The notes: generated by a model not told the origin, from the sequence alone. A DNA stretch of 64,000 nucleotides from Agrobacterium vitis (GCF_014926405.1 NZ_JACXXJ020000003.1:1-64000); one strand, 5' to 3'. Positions 17,190 to 25,789 are shown, counted from the stretch's first letter. Numbers and translations: made by a program.

Positions 17190-18518
17190 ATGCAAGCTGT
17201 CCGTATCCATCGCTTCGGCGGTCCGGAAGTCATGGCAATCGAGGAAATCGATCGGCCAACGCCTGCCGCCAATGAAGTTCTCATCAAAGTCTTTGCTGCA
17301 AGCGTCAATCCGGTCGATGCGAAGATGCGCGAGGGGAAATATCCTGTCGTCACCGAAAAGGATCTTCCCTATGTGCTCGGCCGCGATGTCAGCGGCGAGA
17401 TCGCTGCCGCCGGCTCTGAGGTCGCCGGCTTCGGGATCGGCGACGAGGTCTTTGCATTCCTGTCACCAGAACATGGCGGCTACGAGGAATTTGTAACGGC
17501 ACGGGCTGACGAAGTGGCTGCAAAGCCGCAATCGCTCGATACCATCGGCGCCGCCGCCGTACCATTGGCCGGCATCACTGCATGGCAAGGCCTGTTCGAT
17601 CATGGCGGGCTTCAATCTGGCCAGCGTGTCCTTATTCATGGTGGCGCGGGCGGTGTCGGCCATTTCGCTATTCAGTTCGCAAAGACGAAGGGCGCATGGG
17701 TGGCAACGACCGTGTCCTCGTCTGACAAGGACTTCGTGACCGATCTCGGCGCAGACCAGGTGATCGATTACAAAACTGAGAAATTTGAAGAGCTTGTCGA
17801 GCCCGTAGACCTGGTGTTCGACCTGATCGGCGGTGAGACGCAGGAACGTAGCTTCAGCGTCGTCAAACCGGGAGGAGCGCTGATCTCGACACTCCAGGAG
17901 CCGGACAAGGCACGCGCCAAAAAACTGAAGATTCGGGCGGGACGATACACCGCTCAGCCGAATGGCGCCCAACTGCAGGAGATCGCGGCGTTGATCGATC
18001 AGGGCAAGGTGAAGGTCGTCGTTGCCAGCACGTTCGAGCTTCGTGAAGCCGCAGAAGCACAGTCTGCCCTTGGGGAAAAGCACATCCGCGGCAAAGTCGT
18101 CCTGAAGGTCGTCGAGCAGCAGGCAAGAACCGTGATCGACGACAACGCACGGAGATTGCGGGCATACCAAATCTGGGAAGACGAAGGTCGTCCGGAGGGT
18201 CAGGACCTCGCGCATTGGTATAGAGCCGGTGATGCCGGCGCAACAGCGGAACGTCCTGACTATCGACGGTACTCTTCCGAGGTCGCGCCTGTTGGGTCGC
18301 TGGTGATCAAGTTCTATCACTCCGGCGATCAGATTCGCGGATATGTGCGCAAGGTCGCGGATACAGCTGCGGACGATACGATCTTTCCGGGCGAGGAAAT
18401 GGAGCCGGATGCGGCCTTCAAACTGGCAGCTTCTCATAGGGCCGACAGAAACGAACCCGTCTTCGTCGAGCTTGTCGAAGGCGTTGAATGGAATCCCGAC
18501 TGGGGTCGATTGGGATAA
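17190..18518 (+). CDS. Quinone-reductase-type NADP-dependent oxidoreductase fused to a DUF2934-like C-terminal region
   Basis: 442 residues from the ATG at 17190 (TAAGGAG nearby). Residues 1 to about 312 are a zinc-free medium-chain reductase of the quinone oxidoreductase/zeta-crystallin type, with LIHGGAGGVGHFAIQFAK as the NADPH-binding motif. The enzyme normally ends near VVLKVVE. The next segment, DDNARRLRAYQIWEDEGRPE followed by GQDLAHWYRA, matches DUF2934, usually a short stand-alone stress protein. A further 80 residues of unknown type follow. The join has no stop or frameshift, so it is a real fusion or a stable read-through of two old genes. Confidence 0.85.
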   Translation: MQAVRIHRFGGPEVMAIEEIDRPTPAANEVLIKVFAASVNPVDAKMREGKYPVVTEKDLPYVLGRDVSGEIAAAGSEVAGFGIGDEVFAFLSPEHGGYEEFVTARADEVAAKPQSLDTIGAAAVPLAGITAWQGLFDHGGLQSGQRVLIHGGAGGVGHFAIQFAKTKGAWVATTVSSSDKDFVTDLGADQVIDYKTEKFEELVEPVDLVFDLIGGETQERSFSVVKPGGALISTLQEPDKARAKKLKIRAGRYTAQPNGAQLQEIAALIDQGKVKVVVASTFELREAAEAQSALGEKHIRGKVVLKVVEQQARTVIDDNARRLRAYQIWEDEGRPEGQDLAHWYRAGDAGATAERPDYRRYSSEVAPVGSLVIKFYHSGDQIRGYVRKVADTAADDTIFPGEEMEPDAAFKLAASHRADRNEPVFVELVEGVEWNPDWGRLG

Positions 18519-18525
18519 CCGCAAA

Positions 18526-18744
18526 ATGAAATCGACAATGACAACACGCGAAACGACGCCGGAAGCGATCCCGGCCGAGACAGATGATGCTCGTTCGATA
18601 GACAGCCCCGCCGCCGACAATCACCGTAACGATCTGGCCAAGGCGGCCGGGAAAGGCTTGCAGCGGGCCATGAAAGAAACGGACCGGACATCAGACAGTG
18701 ACACACCGACAACTGAGGAGTGCCAGCAACATGGAAAAAGGTAA
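18526..18744 (+). CDS. Small hydrophilic protein, function unknown
   Basis: 72 residues from the ATG at 18526 (or the Met four codons on), eight bases after the reductase stop. It is rich in Thr, Asp, Ala and Glu, with an amphipathic stretch DLAKAAGKGLQRAMKE, and looks disordered. The end overlaps the next gene's start by 14 bases. It resembles the short hydrophilic proteins typical of rhizobial stress regions; I cannot name a family. Moderate certainty that it is translated. Confidence 0.45.
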   Translation: MKSTMTTRETTPEAIPAETDDARSIDSPAADNHRNDLAKAAGKGLQRAMKETDRTSDSDTPTTEECQQHGKR

Positions 18745-18967
18745 AAAGTCGTCGAAGGCAGAAATCGAGCGCGACGCCAGAGGGCAGTCCGAAAGCAATC
18801 ATGCCGGGGGATCCAACAACGGCGTGAGCAGCGCCAAGCCACGGGTCATCACGCATTCCGATGACGCGACCGTCAACAACAAGTCACCGGGCAACGACAA
18901 AGGCGCCAAGGATTGGGACCTCAATTACCACGAACGTGACATGAACGAAGGCGAGTTTCGGGGTTAG
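18731..18967 (+). CDS. Small hydrophilic protein, function unknown
   Basis: 78 residues starting MEKGKKSSKAEIERDARGQS, with an ACTGAGGAG ribosome site inside the previous gene. It is rich in Asn, Asp, Ser and Gly, without hydrophobic core, and ends in YHERDMNEGEFRG. This suggests an intrinsically disordered, desiccation- or stress-type protein. Gene order behind the reductase fusion and overlap with the gene before it suggest one transcript. Function unknown. Confidence 0.55.
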   Translation: MEKGKKSSKAEIERDARGQSESNHAGGSNNGVSSAKPRVITHSDDATVNNKSPGNDKGAKDWDLNYHERDMNEGEFRG

Positions 18968-19029
18968 GTCGCTTCGTCCGTTATCCCGAAGCACCTCAAG
19001 CACGCGATGAGGCGGACCCGAACGCGGGA

Positions 19030-19698
19030 TCAATCTTTATCTGCAGCAAGATAGTCCTTGGCCAAGAGCAGATCATCGACAAACCGGCGTCTTTCCTCGA
19101 CACGATCGTCATAGTCTCGGATCCGGAGAATATATGACGGATGGATCGTTACAAGCAGCGGTGTGGCGCTCGCTGTCTTCAAGATGTGAGCGCGTTCCTT
19201 GGTCAGCCCGACTGACCGTCCCATCAAGCTGTAGAGGGCTGTGGCGCCGAGCGCGACAATGAGACGAGGACGCAACAAGTCAAGTTCGCCGCCGAGCCAC
19301 CACGCACAGGGTTGTATCTCGCCAGCATTGGGCTTGGAGTGGATGCGCCGCTTGCCGCGTTGTTCGAACTTGAAATGCTTGACCGCATTGGTGACATAGC
19401 AAAGCGACCGGTCGATGCCAGCCTCGTTCAGACATTCATCAAGTAATCTGCCCGCCGGGCCGACGAACGGCCGCCCCGCAATATCCTCTTTGTCTCCGGG
19501 CTGCTCGCCGACAAGAATGATCTTGGCTTGAGCGTTTCCTTCGCCGAAGACGGTCTGCGTTGCATTCTTATAGAGGTCGCAGCGTTCGCACGTCTCGGCC
19601 TGCCGACGCAATGCCGCCAAGTCCTTCGCTTGTCCAAACGGCGCGACGAACGCCGGCGGCAGGCGGGCTACCGGCTTTGCGGACCCTGCAACCACCAA
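19030..19698 (-). CDS. UdgX-type uracil-DNA glycosylase (family 4 related)
   Basis: 222 residues. Cysteines CERC near 37-40 and further cysteines (LCYVTN, CAWW) would hold the 4Fe-4S cluster. Motif A is GEQPGDKEDIAGRPFVGPAG and motif B is IHPSYILR. Between them is the insertion GKRRIH, the KRRIH loop that marks UdgX; its histidine is known in mycobacterial UdgX to form a covalent bond with the sugar after uracil is cut out. Start: TTG at 19698 or GTG at the next codon, immediately after the flavodoxin gene's stop, with GAGGAA upstream. Co-transcription with that gene is almost certain. Confidence 0.88.
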   Translation of the reverse strand: MVVAGSAKPVARLPPAFVAPFGQAKDLAALRRQAETCERCDLYKNATQTVFGEGNAQAKIILVGEQPGDKEDIAGRPFVGPAGRLLDECLNEAGIDRSLCYVTNAVKHFKFEQRGKRRIHSKPNAGEIQPCAWWLGGELDLLRPRLIVALGATALYSLMGRSVGLTKERAHILKTASATPLLVTIHPSYILRIRDYDDRVEERRRFVDDLLLAKDYLAADKD

Positions 19699-20316
19699 CT
19701 ATTCCTCTTCGCCCGGATACTGCGATTGCTGCAGCAAACCGGCGAGGTGTGCAGCGTTTCGCGCAAGCATCGATACCATCGTCTGAACGGCTTCGGGCGT
19801 CTCTTTCAGATCGACAAAGTTCGTTGACCCCATCGCCTCACCGACCCAATAGGCCACCGCGTTCGCTGGGATGGTGAAGCCGACGTCGTTAAGCGCCTGG
19901 AACAACTCCGCTGAGACATGATGAGCACCATCCTCGTTTCCGACCACTGCGACGGCCGCGACCTTGCCATAAGAAACCATCCGGCCTTGATCGTCGGTCT
20001 CTTCCAGGAAAGCGTCCATCCGTTCGAGCGCCCGCTTGCACACACTTGCAGGCTGACCGAGCCAGATCGGTGTTCCCATCAGCAAGATATCGGCTTCGAG
20101 AACCTTTGCACGGATCGCAGGCCATCCGTCTCCCTCGCCTTCATCCGACGTCACGCCCGGCTTGATATTGTGGTCAGCCAGCCGGATCGTTTCGGTTTCA
20201 ACGCCGTACTTCTTGAATTCCTCGGCGATCAGCTCAAGCAACTTTCCGGTAGACGAGGCTTCCGACGAATCCGAAGTTTTGAGCGTGCCGTTGAGAGCGA
20301 GAACTTTGAGAGGCAT
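19699..20316 (-). CDS. Flavodoxin-family NAD(P)H-dependent oxidoreductase
   Basis: 205 residues from the ATG at 20316, chosen because AACAGGAGTTATCC precedes it. The opening LKVLALNGTLKTSDSSEAST-type loop and 'ADILLMGTPIWLGQPASVCK' are those of FMN-binding flavodoxin-fold reductases of the WrbA/NADPH-FMN-reductase group. It probably reduces quinones or another acceptor. Its stop codon directly abuts the start of udgX, an unusual pairing of a redox enzyme with an iron-sulphur DNA repair enzyme. A weak EcfG-like element (GGAAC-N16-AGTT) lies some 200 bases upstream. Confidence 0.82.
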   Translation of the reverse strand: MPLKVLALNGTLKTSDSSEASSTGKLLELIAEEFKKYGVETETIRLADHNIKPGVTSDEGEGDGWPAIRAKVLEADILLMGTPIWLGQPASVCKRALERMDAFLEETDDQGRMVSYGKVAAVAVVGNEDGAHHVSAELFQALNDVGFTIPANAVAYWVGEAMGSTNFVDLKETPEAVQTMVSMLARNAAHLAGLLQQSQYPGEEE

Positions 20317-20585
20317 GGATAACTCCTGTTCAAGTAAATACTGCCTGATATGACCCGGTGCGGCGTCCCAAGTTGTTGCGCCCTTATGCAGAACGCGTGC
20401 GCCACCTTCCGACAACCGCCTGACGCGGTAGCTACGGGCATCCAGCGCAGCGATTGGTTCTTCACGCCAGCAGGCCCGTTCTTGGGGAATTGAAACCCAA
20501 TTCTTGACGGAAACTAACTGAGGGCACGAGTGAAAGTTCCGCTCGGCGTTCGCCCGCCAGCCTAGTACGATGCGCGCGCCCGTTC

Positions 20586-20993
20586 CTATGAGCTGGTCTT
20601 GCGGGCTTTTCGCTCGGCGTGCGTCCTCTTCAGGATGGCTTGTGAACGCTTGGCCGATTTTTCACAACGAAGATGAAGTGCTTCGAGTTCAGCGTCGGTC
20701 AACTTCTCAATCCCGATGAATTCATTCTCGGCGTCAGAGGAGAGTATGATCTCGTCGAGCTTGGTCTGAAGGGCAGTCCCATCCCGATTTTGGGTGTTCT
20801 GGATTAAGAACACCATTAGAAATGTGATAATGGTTGTGCCGGTATTGATCACCAGCTGCCACGTTTCCGAAAACCCGAAAAATGGCCCAGATACTGCCCA
20901 GATAACCACAGCGGCAACACAGAGAATAAAGGCGATCGGACTACCGGTTGCCCGGGCCGTTGCATTAGCGAATTTTGCAAACAGGCGATCCAT
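20586..20993 (-). CDS. Low-affinity iron permease family protein
   Basis: 135 residues from the ATG at 20993 (GGAGGAGTGTTC before it). Two membrane helices at about 18-37 and 48-68, the second in ETWQLVINTGTTIITFLMVF, followed by LIQNTQNRDGTALQTKLDEI and a charged cytoplasmic tail, match the bacterial 'low affinity iron permease' family (Pfam PF04120). Transport of iron is known for the fungal namesake only; the bacterial family's role is open. It is a single gene between stress-type genes. Confidence 0.82.
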   Translation of the reverse strand: MDRLFAKFANATARATGSPIAFILCVAAVVIWAVSGPFFGFSETWQLVINTGTTIITFLMVFLIQNTQNRDGTALQTKLDEIILSSDAENEFIGIEKLTDAELEALHLRCEKSAKRSQAILKRTHAERKARKTSS

Positions 20994-21377
20994 GAACACT
21001 CCTCCGACGATCAGGGTTAAACACGTGGTCGATACGACCTGGCGAAGTCTGCCACTGGCCGAGGTCGCCAACAGATTCCCGCCGCAGCGCCCCTACTTCT
21101 CAGAACTCGGCGTCTCGCAACAGAAGCCAGGTCAGCCATGTCCGCGGGACCTGACCGGTAATAAGCACCATTCAGGAGGCTCGTAGAGACGCGTTTTAAA
21201 GCTAGCACTTGAGACATGGTCAACCTGTAAAGTTGGCTTGATCAACCGACCCCGTTGCTGAGGGTGACAACCGTCGCGACAAATACACCTGCGACGAGGC
21301 TGGCTCGTCACAGCCGTGGCAAAGAAACACACGCCTTCGCTCTCACAACGCAAACCACCACGATGAAGGAAATCCAA
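20994..21377. other. Gene-free stretch between two membrane-protein genes
   Basis: About 380 bases. It should contain the promoter of the iron-permease-like gene on the reverse strand, but I find no EcfG-type element there. Short overlapping frames have no recognisable content. No hairpin terminator after the DUF6766 gene was identified with confidence. Confidence 0.35.
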
Positions 21378-22037
21378 TCAACTGCCTGTTTCGGAATGCG
21401 GCGCCGCAACGGGCTTTGATTCTGGTGATCCCCGGAAGCGCAGGAAAATCGAAAGCACCACGATCACTGCCGTCGACAGAAATTCGGATTGCCAGTTCTG
21501 AAAGGATTCGAACCAGAACTGCGTGCTGGCAAGATGCTGCATGATCGACTGAGCCGGGTGGCCATGCATGGCGGCTTCTGCGTTCTCAGCAATAGCGCTG
21601 TAGCGGAGGTGAAGAATGAAACTGGCGGCGAACAGCAGCGCGAGCGCTATGCCCAGCGAATATGAGTAGAGGGTTCGCAACCATCCACTCGCCCTCACGG
21701 CCCAGGAAGCGCCCGGTTGTCTCGCATGGCTTGCTGGATCTTCGTCCTGAGATGCGCTTTTGTCCGGATCTTTCGATTCCGCTGAGCCGCGCTGGAACAG
21801 CATAGCCGTCAGCATCACATATGCCGACATTTGCAGGAACTCGCTTTCCCAGTTCTCGAAGATGGCGGACAGGAAGTGTCCTGACGCGGCATAGGTTGCG
21901 AGCGACAGCGCCGTGCCACCATGCTGGATGATGTTCTCGTTGTTGACCTGCCATCCCGTCAAGAGCATTCCGGTTATGGTCGCGATGGTCAGCACCAACA
22001 GAACGATAGTCAGCCCATTGTCTTTCAGTACCCGCAT
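21378..22037 (-). CDS. DUF6766 family membrane protein
   Basis: 219 residues with four predicted membrane helices (about 7-27, 75-93, 124-144 and 190-207). The repeated element FENWESEFLQM / FQNWQSEFLST marks two similar halves, as in DUF6766 proteins. Charged Asp/Glu-rich linker in the middle. The function is unknown; location is the inner membrane. An exact EcfG-type promoter ends 35 bases before the ATG, so it probably belongs to the general stress response. Confidence 0.8.
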   Translation of the reverse strand: MRVLKDNGLTIVLLVLTIATITGMLLTGWQVNNENIIQHGGTALSLATYAASGHFLSAIFENWESEFLQMSAYVMLTAMLFQRGSAESKDPDKSASQDEDPASHARQPGASWAVRASGWLRTLYSYSLGIALALLFAASFILHLRYSAIAENAEAAMHGHPAQSIMQHLASTQFWFESFQNWQSEFLSTAVIVVLSIFLRFRGSPESKPVAAPHSETGS

Positions 22038-22071
22038 TCATTGTCCCTCCCAATACGCTTGACGTCGTGAA

Positions 22072-22097
22072 AACGTCATAACCGGAAGCAGGGTTCC
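22072..22097 (-). promoter_or_regulatory. EcfG-type promoter for the DUF6766 gene
   Basis: Reverse strand: GGAAC (22097-22093), 17-base spacer, CGTT (22075-22072) followed by TT, 35 bases before the ATG at 22037. Confidence 0.75.
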
Positions 22098-22193
22098 AGG
22101 ACGGCGCGCCGTGAGGATCAACAGGTTAAATCTGTTCCTGTCCGGTGATATTGGCATTTGAAATCGCACCGAACTGCGGTGCCTTAGCCCGAG

Positions 22194-22445
22194 CTATCGA
22201 CTCGAGAACATGCTTTTTTCCAGGTGCCGGCGCTCGATCTTGAATTTCTCCACCGGCGTGACCGAGGAGCGTCCACTATCGCAGTCGTGCATCCGGTTGA
22301 AGAGCGGCGGCGAATCCATCTCCGGCGCACACCACCAATCGATGGAACCGTCCGCACCGACGAGAGCGACGGTGCGTCCATCTCCGATAGCCGCATAGTG
22401 TTCGAGAAAACCATGCGTGCGTTCGGGGACGAGATGATGAAGCAT
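22194..22445 (-). pseudogene. Glycoside hydrolase family 15-like N-terminal remnant
   Basis: The reverse strand from the Met at 22445 reads into YAAIGDGRTVALVGADGSID and WWCAPEMDSPPLFNRM, the standard start of GH15-type trehalase/glucoamylase-like proteins, which are usually about 600 residues. Here the frame stops after about 84 residues at 22194 (KIERRHLEKSMFSSRVDSSG-type end) and the rest of the enzyme is absent from the adjacent sequence. It is a broken 5' fragment; the missing part was probably deleted when the DUF6766 region was joined. Confidence 0.75.
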
Positions 22446-22545
22446 TGACAGCCAATTCGAACTGCCCTCGCAAGAACGAGCGGCCAAAGTGTTTGGATTT
22501 GTCGGGAGAAAGCACGTTCCAAGCTGCGGTGAAAATCGTACTTGC

Positions 22546-22570
22546 GGAACCCAGAACGCCCTTCAGGGTT
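22546..22570 (+). promoter_or_regulatory. EcfG-like promoter for the SDR gene at 22600
   Basis: GGAAC (22546-22550), 16-base spacer, GGTT (22567-22570) followed by TA: one base off the -10 consensus. The ATG is 30 bases downstream. Confidence 0.55.
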
Positions 22571-22599
22571 TATCGCGCAGTCCCCAAAAAGGAGATTGT

Positions 22600-23466
22600 A
22601 TGATGGAAGACACTCGAAACCCTACGCCGCCATATCCTGAACAGCAGCAGGAGCCGCCAGGCAAGACTGCGGAAATGGCACCTGTCCCCGATCATGGTGA
22701 GAAGTCCTACAAGGGTGACGGCAAGCTGACCGGTAAAGTCGCCCTCATCACCGGAGCCGACTCCGGGATTGGCAAGGCCGTCGCTATCGCGTTTGCCCGC
22801 GAAGGCGCCGACATCGTCATTTCCTACCTGAACGAGGATGACGACGCCCGCGATACCGCAAAGTGGATCGAGGAAGCGGGACGCAAGGCTCTTGTCGTTC
22901 CGGGCGACATCAAGTCCGAGGAACATTGCAAGGATCTCGTACAGCGCGCCGTTAACGAACTTGGTGGCATCGACATCCTCGTCAACAATGCAGCGTTCCA
23001 GCGGACCTATGGCGACATCGCCGACATCACGGCCGAGGAATGGGACGAAACCTTCCGCACCAATATCTACGCACCATACTTCCTCTCGAAGGCCGCTGCT
23101 CCTCACATGAAGCCAGGTAGCTCGATCATTAACACGACCTCGATCCAGTCGCGGCAGCCGTCGCCTCAGCTTCTTGCATACGCGTCCACGAAAGGCGCGA
23201 TTTCGAACTTCACGGCGGGTCTCGCCGAGATGCTTGCGGAAAAAGGCATTCGCGTAAATGCGGTCGCGCCGGGGCCGATCTGGACGCCGCTCATCCCTTC
23301 GACGATGCCAGCGGAAAAGGCTGCCAAGTTTGGGGAAAACACCCTTATCGGCCGGGCCGGACAGCCAGCAGAACTGGCGGGTGCCTACGTCCTGCTCGCC
23401 TCCGATCTGGGAAGCTACATGACGGGAGCCGTCATTCCGGTAACCGGAGGCGAGATCATGATCTGA
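22600..23466 (+). CDS. SDR family oxidoreductase (YhdG/YghA-like long N-terminus)
   Basis: 288 residues from the ATG at 22600 (AAAAAGGAGATTGT before it). A Pro/Gln-rich N-terminal extension of about 45 residues precedes the Rossmann domain: TGADSGIGKAVAIAFAREG, NNAAFQ, catalytic Ser in NTTSIQS and YASTKGA. The C-terminus ends GAVIPVTGGEIMI. This extended SDR type (YhdG/YghA group) is common in bacterial general stress regulons. An EcfG-like promoter lies directly upstream. The substrate is unknown; NADPH or NADH dependence is expected. Confidence 0.9.
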   Translation: MMEDTRNPTPPYPEQQQEPPGKTAEMAPVPDHGEKSYKGDGKLTGKVALITGADSGIGKAVAIAFAREGADIVISYLNEDDDARDTAKWIEEAGRKALVVPGDIKSEEHCKDLVQRAVNELGGIDILVNNAAFQRTYGDIADITAEEWDETFRTNIYAPYFLSKAAAPHMKPGSSIINTTSIQSRQPSPQLLAYASTKGAISNFTAGLAEMLAEKGIRVNAVAPGPIWTPLIPSTMPAEKAAKFGENTLIGRAGQPAELAGAYVLLASDLGSYMTGAVIPVTGGEIMI

Positions 23467-23646
23467 TACGCACCTGGCCGGCGGCCACTGGGTCGGCGGC
23501 CACCGTCAACACCTTAGTGTGCGGCATAACAGATCTATCTCCTGAGCCTGCAGTAAGGTCCGACCAAGCCAAAGGATAATAGTCTTGTGACGTCGAGCAC
23601 TCCGGCCTGGATGGCTGTCTCAACCACTTGGTGCATAGGAAGCCCA

Positions 23647-24006
23647 ATGACATTCATCAATGACAACCCACAGGGTGGGTTCTCTGACACTCGCAGCGAC
23701 CGCTGGCTTATCCAGATCTTGCTGCCCCAACGAGATGATGCTGGGACGCCGTTCGAGGCCAATGTCTATGAACAAGTTCGCCAACGCCTGACCCAGGAGT
23801 TTGGGGGAATGACCTTCTATCGACACGCTCCAGCCGAGGGGACATGGCAGGCAAGCTCTAACACCGAACATGATGAGATCGTCCTCGCCGAAATTATGGC
23901 AGCTGATCTAGATGAAGACTGGTGGTCCGCTTACAAGAGCGAACTCGAGAAACGCTTCCATCAGAGTGAAATTGTCGTCCGAGCAATCCCGATCAAGCGG
24001 CTATAG
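23647..24006 (+). CDS. Conserved hypothetical protein
   Basis: About 119 residues from the Met at 23647 (MTFINDNPQGGFSDTRSDRW). Mixed alpha-beta content; 'WLIQILLPQRDDAGTPFEAN', FGGMTFYRHAPAEGTW and IVLAEIMAADLDEDWW are the strongest features. The pattern suggests a small ferredoxin-like alpha-beta fold. I recall such proteins only as hypothetical. Its own ribosome site is weak, and the upstream Met at 23587 is possible. No partner is obvious. Confidence 0.6.
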   Translation: MTFINDNPQGGFSDTRSDRWLIQILLPQRDDAGTPFEANVYEQVRQRLTQEFGGMTFYRHAPAEGTWQASSNTEHDEIVLAEIMAADLDEDWWSAYKSELEKRFHQSEIVVRAIPIKRL

Positions 24007-24310
24007 CTATGTTGTTTCTGTCCGTTGACGCATGAACAGCACTAGAACCAAGGTGAACATCCACAGCCACATTGCGGACACGCCGATCAGCAGGCTGGAG
24101 CAATTGCTGCCGTGGAATTGGATACCGAAGACGCTGAACGCTCAGGCGACATAATCTGCGCTCCACAGTGGATGCCGACACCCCCTGCCGGACGGCTACC
24201 TCATAGGCCGACGCTATTTCTGAGCAGCCAAAACTGATAGTCCGCAAGATCGGTCGAGCGCACAGCACTTGTGCGGGGCTATTTGGTCCTGCCACGGCAA
24301 GGACAGGATA
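24007..24310. other. Intergenic stretch
   Basis: About 300 bases before the AraC-family gene. Several short frames read through it on the reverse strand, none with domain content. It should contain the promoter of the AraC gene, but no clear element was recognised. Confidence 0.35.
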
Positions 24311-25192
24311 ATGACGACGACGCTTCGAAACTACCATGCCCGGATGCAACGGGTCCTAGATCACATTGATCAGCATCTCGACCGCAATCTGGACCTGGAC
24401 GAGTTGAGCTGCGTGGCCGCCTTTTCCAAGTTTCATTTCCATCGGCAGTTCGCGGCGGCCTTTGGGCTGTCTGTGCATCGCTATATCCAGCTCCTCCGCA
24501 TGAAGCGGGCATCCTACAGGCTTGCCTACAGAGACGTAGACAGCGTGACCGAGATAGCGATGGATGCCGGCTACGAAGCTCCTGACGCCTTTGCCCGCGC
24601 ATTTCGGCAACGGTTCAGCCAGTCGCCTTCGCAGTTCAGGAAATCCCCCGATTGGGAACTGTGGCTTGCGGCCCTCGGGCCTCTCAACCAAGCAAGGAGT
24701 AAGCTTATGCAACGGACATTTGCAGCAAATGACATCGAAATCCGCGAGGTGTCTCCGACCCCTGTCGCGATCATGAAACACCGAGGTGATCCGGCAAGGA
24801 TCGGCGACACGATCAAACGCTTTATAGCATGGCGCAAAGCCACTGGCCTGAATCCGAAGACCAATTTGACTTTCAACATCTTCCATTCCGATCCGCGGGT
24901 GACGTCTCCGGACGAGTATCGACTGGACCTTTGTGTCAGCACTGATCAGCCGATCAAGACGAATGGAGAGCATATCGAGGCGGGCATGATCCCCGGTGGC
25001 CGTTGCGCCGTGCTGAAAGTCGTCGGCAACACTGATGATCTGGAGCCTGCCGCGCTTTACCTCTATCGCGATTGGCTGCCGGCCAGTGGCGAGGAAGCGA
25101 GGGATTTCCCCCTGTATTGCCAGCGTCTCACCTTCTTTCCCGAAGCACCTGAACATGCGGCGGTGGCAGAGCTCTTCCTGCCCCTGAAGTAG
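24311..25192 (+). CDS. AraC-family regulator with GyrI-like effector domain
   Basis: 293 residues from the ATG at 24311. The N-terminal third holds both AraC helix-turn-helix units (DLDELSCVAAFSKFHFHRQF and SVTEIAMDAGYEAPDAFARA). The C-terminal part from about residue 138 is a GyrI-like/SOUL-type ligand-binding domain (IREVSPTPVAIMKHRGDPAR). This N-terminal-HTH layout is that of the SbmC/Rob type, whose effector domain binds drugs or amphipathic compounds. The target is not clear; it may control itself or distant efflux genes. Length is normal. Confidence 0.9.
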   Translation: MTTTLRNYHARMQRVLDHIDQHLDRNLDLDELSCVAAFSKFHFHRQFAAAFGLSVHRYIQLLRMKRASYRLAYRDVDSVTEIAMDAGYEAPDAFARAFRQRFSQSPSQFRKSPDWELWLAALGPLNQARSKLMQRTFAANDIEIREVSPTPVAIMKHRGDPARIGDTIKRFIAWRKATGLNPKTNLTFNIFHSDPRVTSPDEYRLDLCVSTDQPIKTNGEHIEAGMIPGGRCAVLKVVGNTDDLEPAALYLYRDWLPASGEEARDFPLYCQRLTFFPEAPEHAAVAELFLPLK

Positions 25193-25340
25193 CGAACCTC
25201 TGTGGCGGCTTGTCCGTTTCTGTCCACGGCGGCGGACAAGCAGCTTTCAACCCGAACCTCCCGATCCGGCTAAACAGCGCGTTCGCTAAACGTGGGTATT
25301 CCATCAGGCGAAACCGTAGCGGCCTTCACCGGATAGTTAC

Positions 25341-25586
25341 GAAGATGTTGGGGGGGGGCAGGATATGAGCGGTTCCTGAAGACCATCGCCGACGGGGAAG
25401 ATCCTGAACACGCCGAAACCAGTCGGTGGTGCGGCGGCTACTTTGATCCGGAATGGTTCGACCTGTCGATCGTGGACAAGGATGTTCGAAATGCTCTGCG
25501 CTCGAATGCCAAAAGGCGATTGTATCAACCGAAGCCCAAAGCCTTCCCGAAGAAATGAGTTGGCTAAATTCAAGGTGCGCCTTGAA
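25341..25586 (+). pseudogene. Fragment of a second pRiA4b ORF-3 family gene (repeat copy B)
   Basis: This stretch matches 13862-14107 and codes, in one frame, from RFLKTIADGEDPEHAETSRW to the family's C-terminus RLYQPKPKAFPKK and the shared stop at 25556-25558. The front two thirds of the gene are missing. At the left edge a run of nine G (25350-25358) replaces GGCGGGGTTTC of copy A. It is a 3' remnant of a duplicated gene, sitting at the left boundary of the island of conflict-type genes. Confidence 0.85.
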
Positions 25587-25789
25587 GGGATGCGAACCTA
25601 CGGCCCGTTTACCAAATCATGTCTAAGGTGTCATTCTCACTGACGATTCAGCACGTTAGCCTGACAAGGACAGCCAGTTTGTGGCTGAGAACAGTCGTTT
25701 CCCCCTGATCTACTAAGTTTCACTTTTGCGACAACCGCATATGCATCGGTGTCCCGCGAGCATACTTCTCACATCTGCTGGCAGGACCG

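Noticed and set aside
25350..25358. Run of nine G as a phase-variation tract
   Set aside because: It lies at the broken end of a gene fragment, not in an intact gene or promoter, so switching has nothing to act on.
25570..25620. Sequence resembling a tRNA T-arm (GGGATGCGAACC) after the pRiA4b fragment, and similar text at about 14110 and 40920
   Set aside because: No cloverleaf could be formed on either strand, so no tRNA gene is called.
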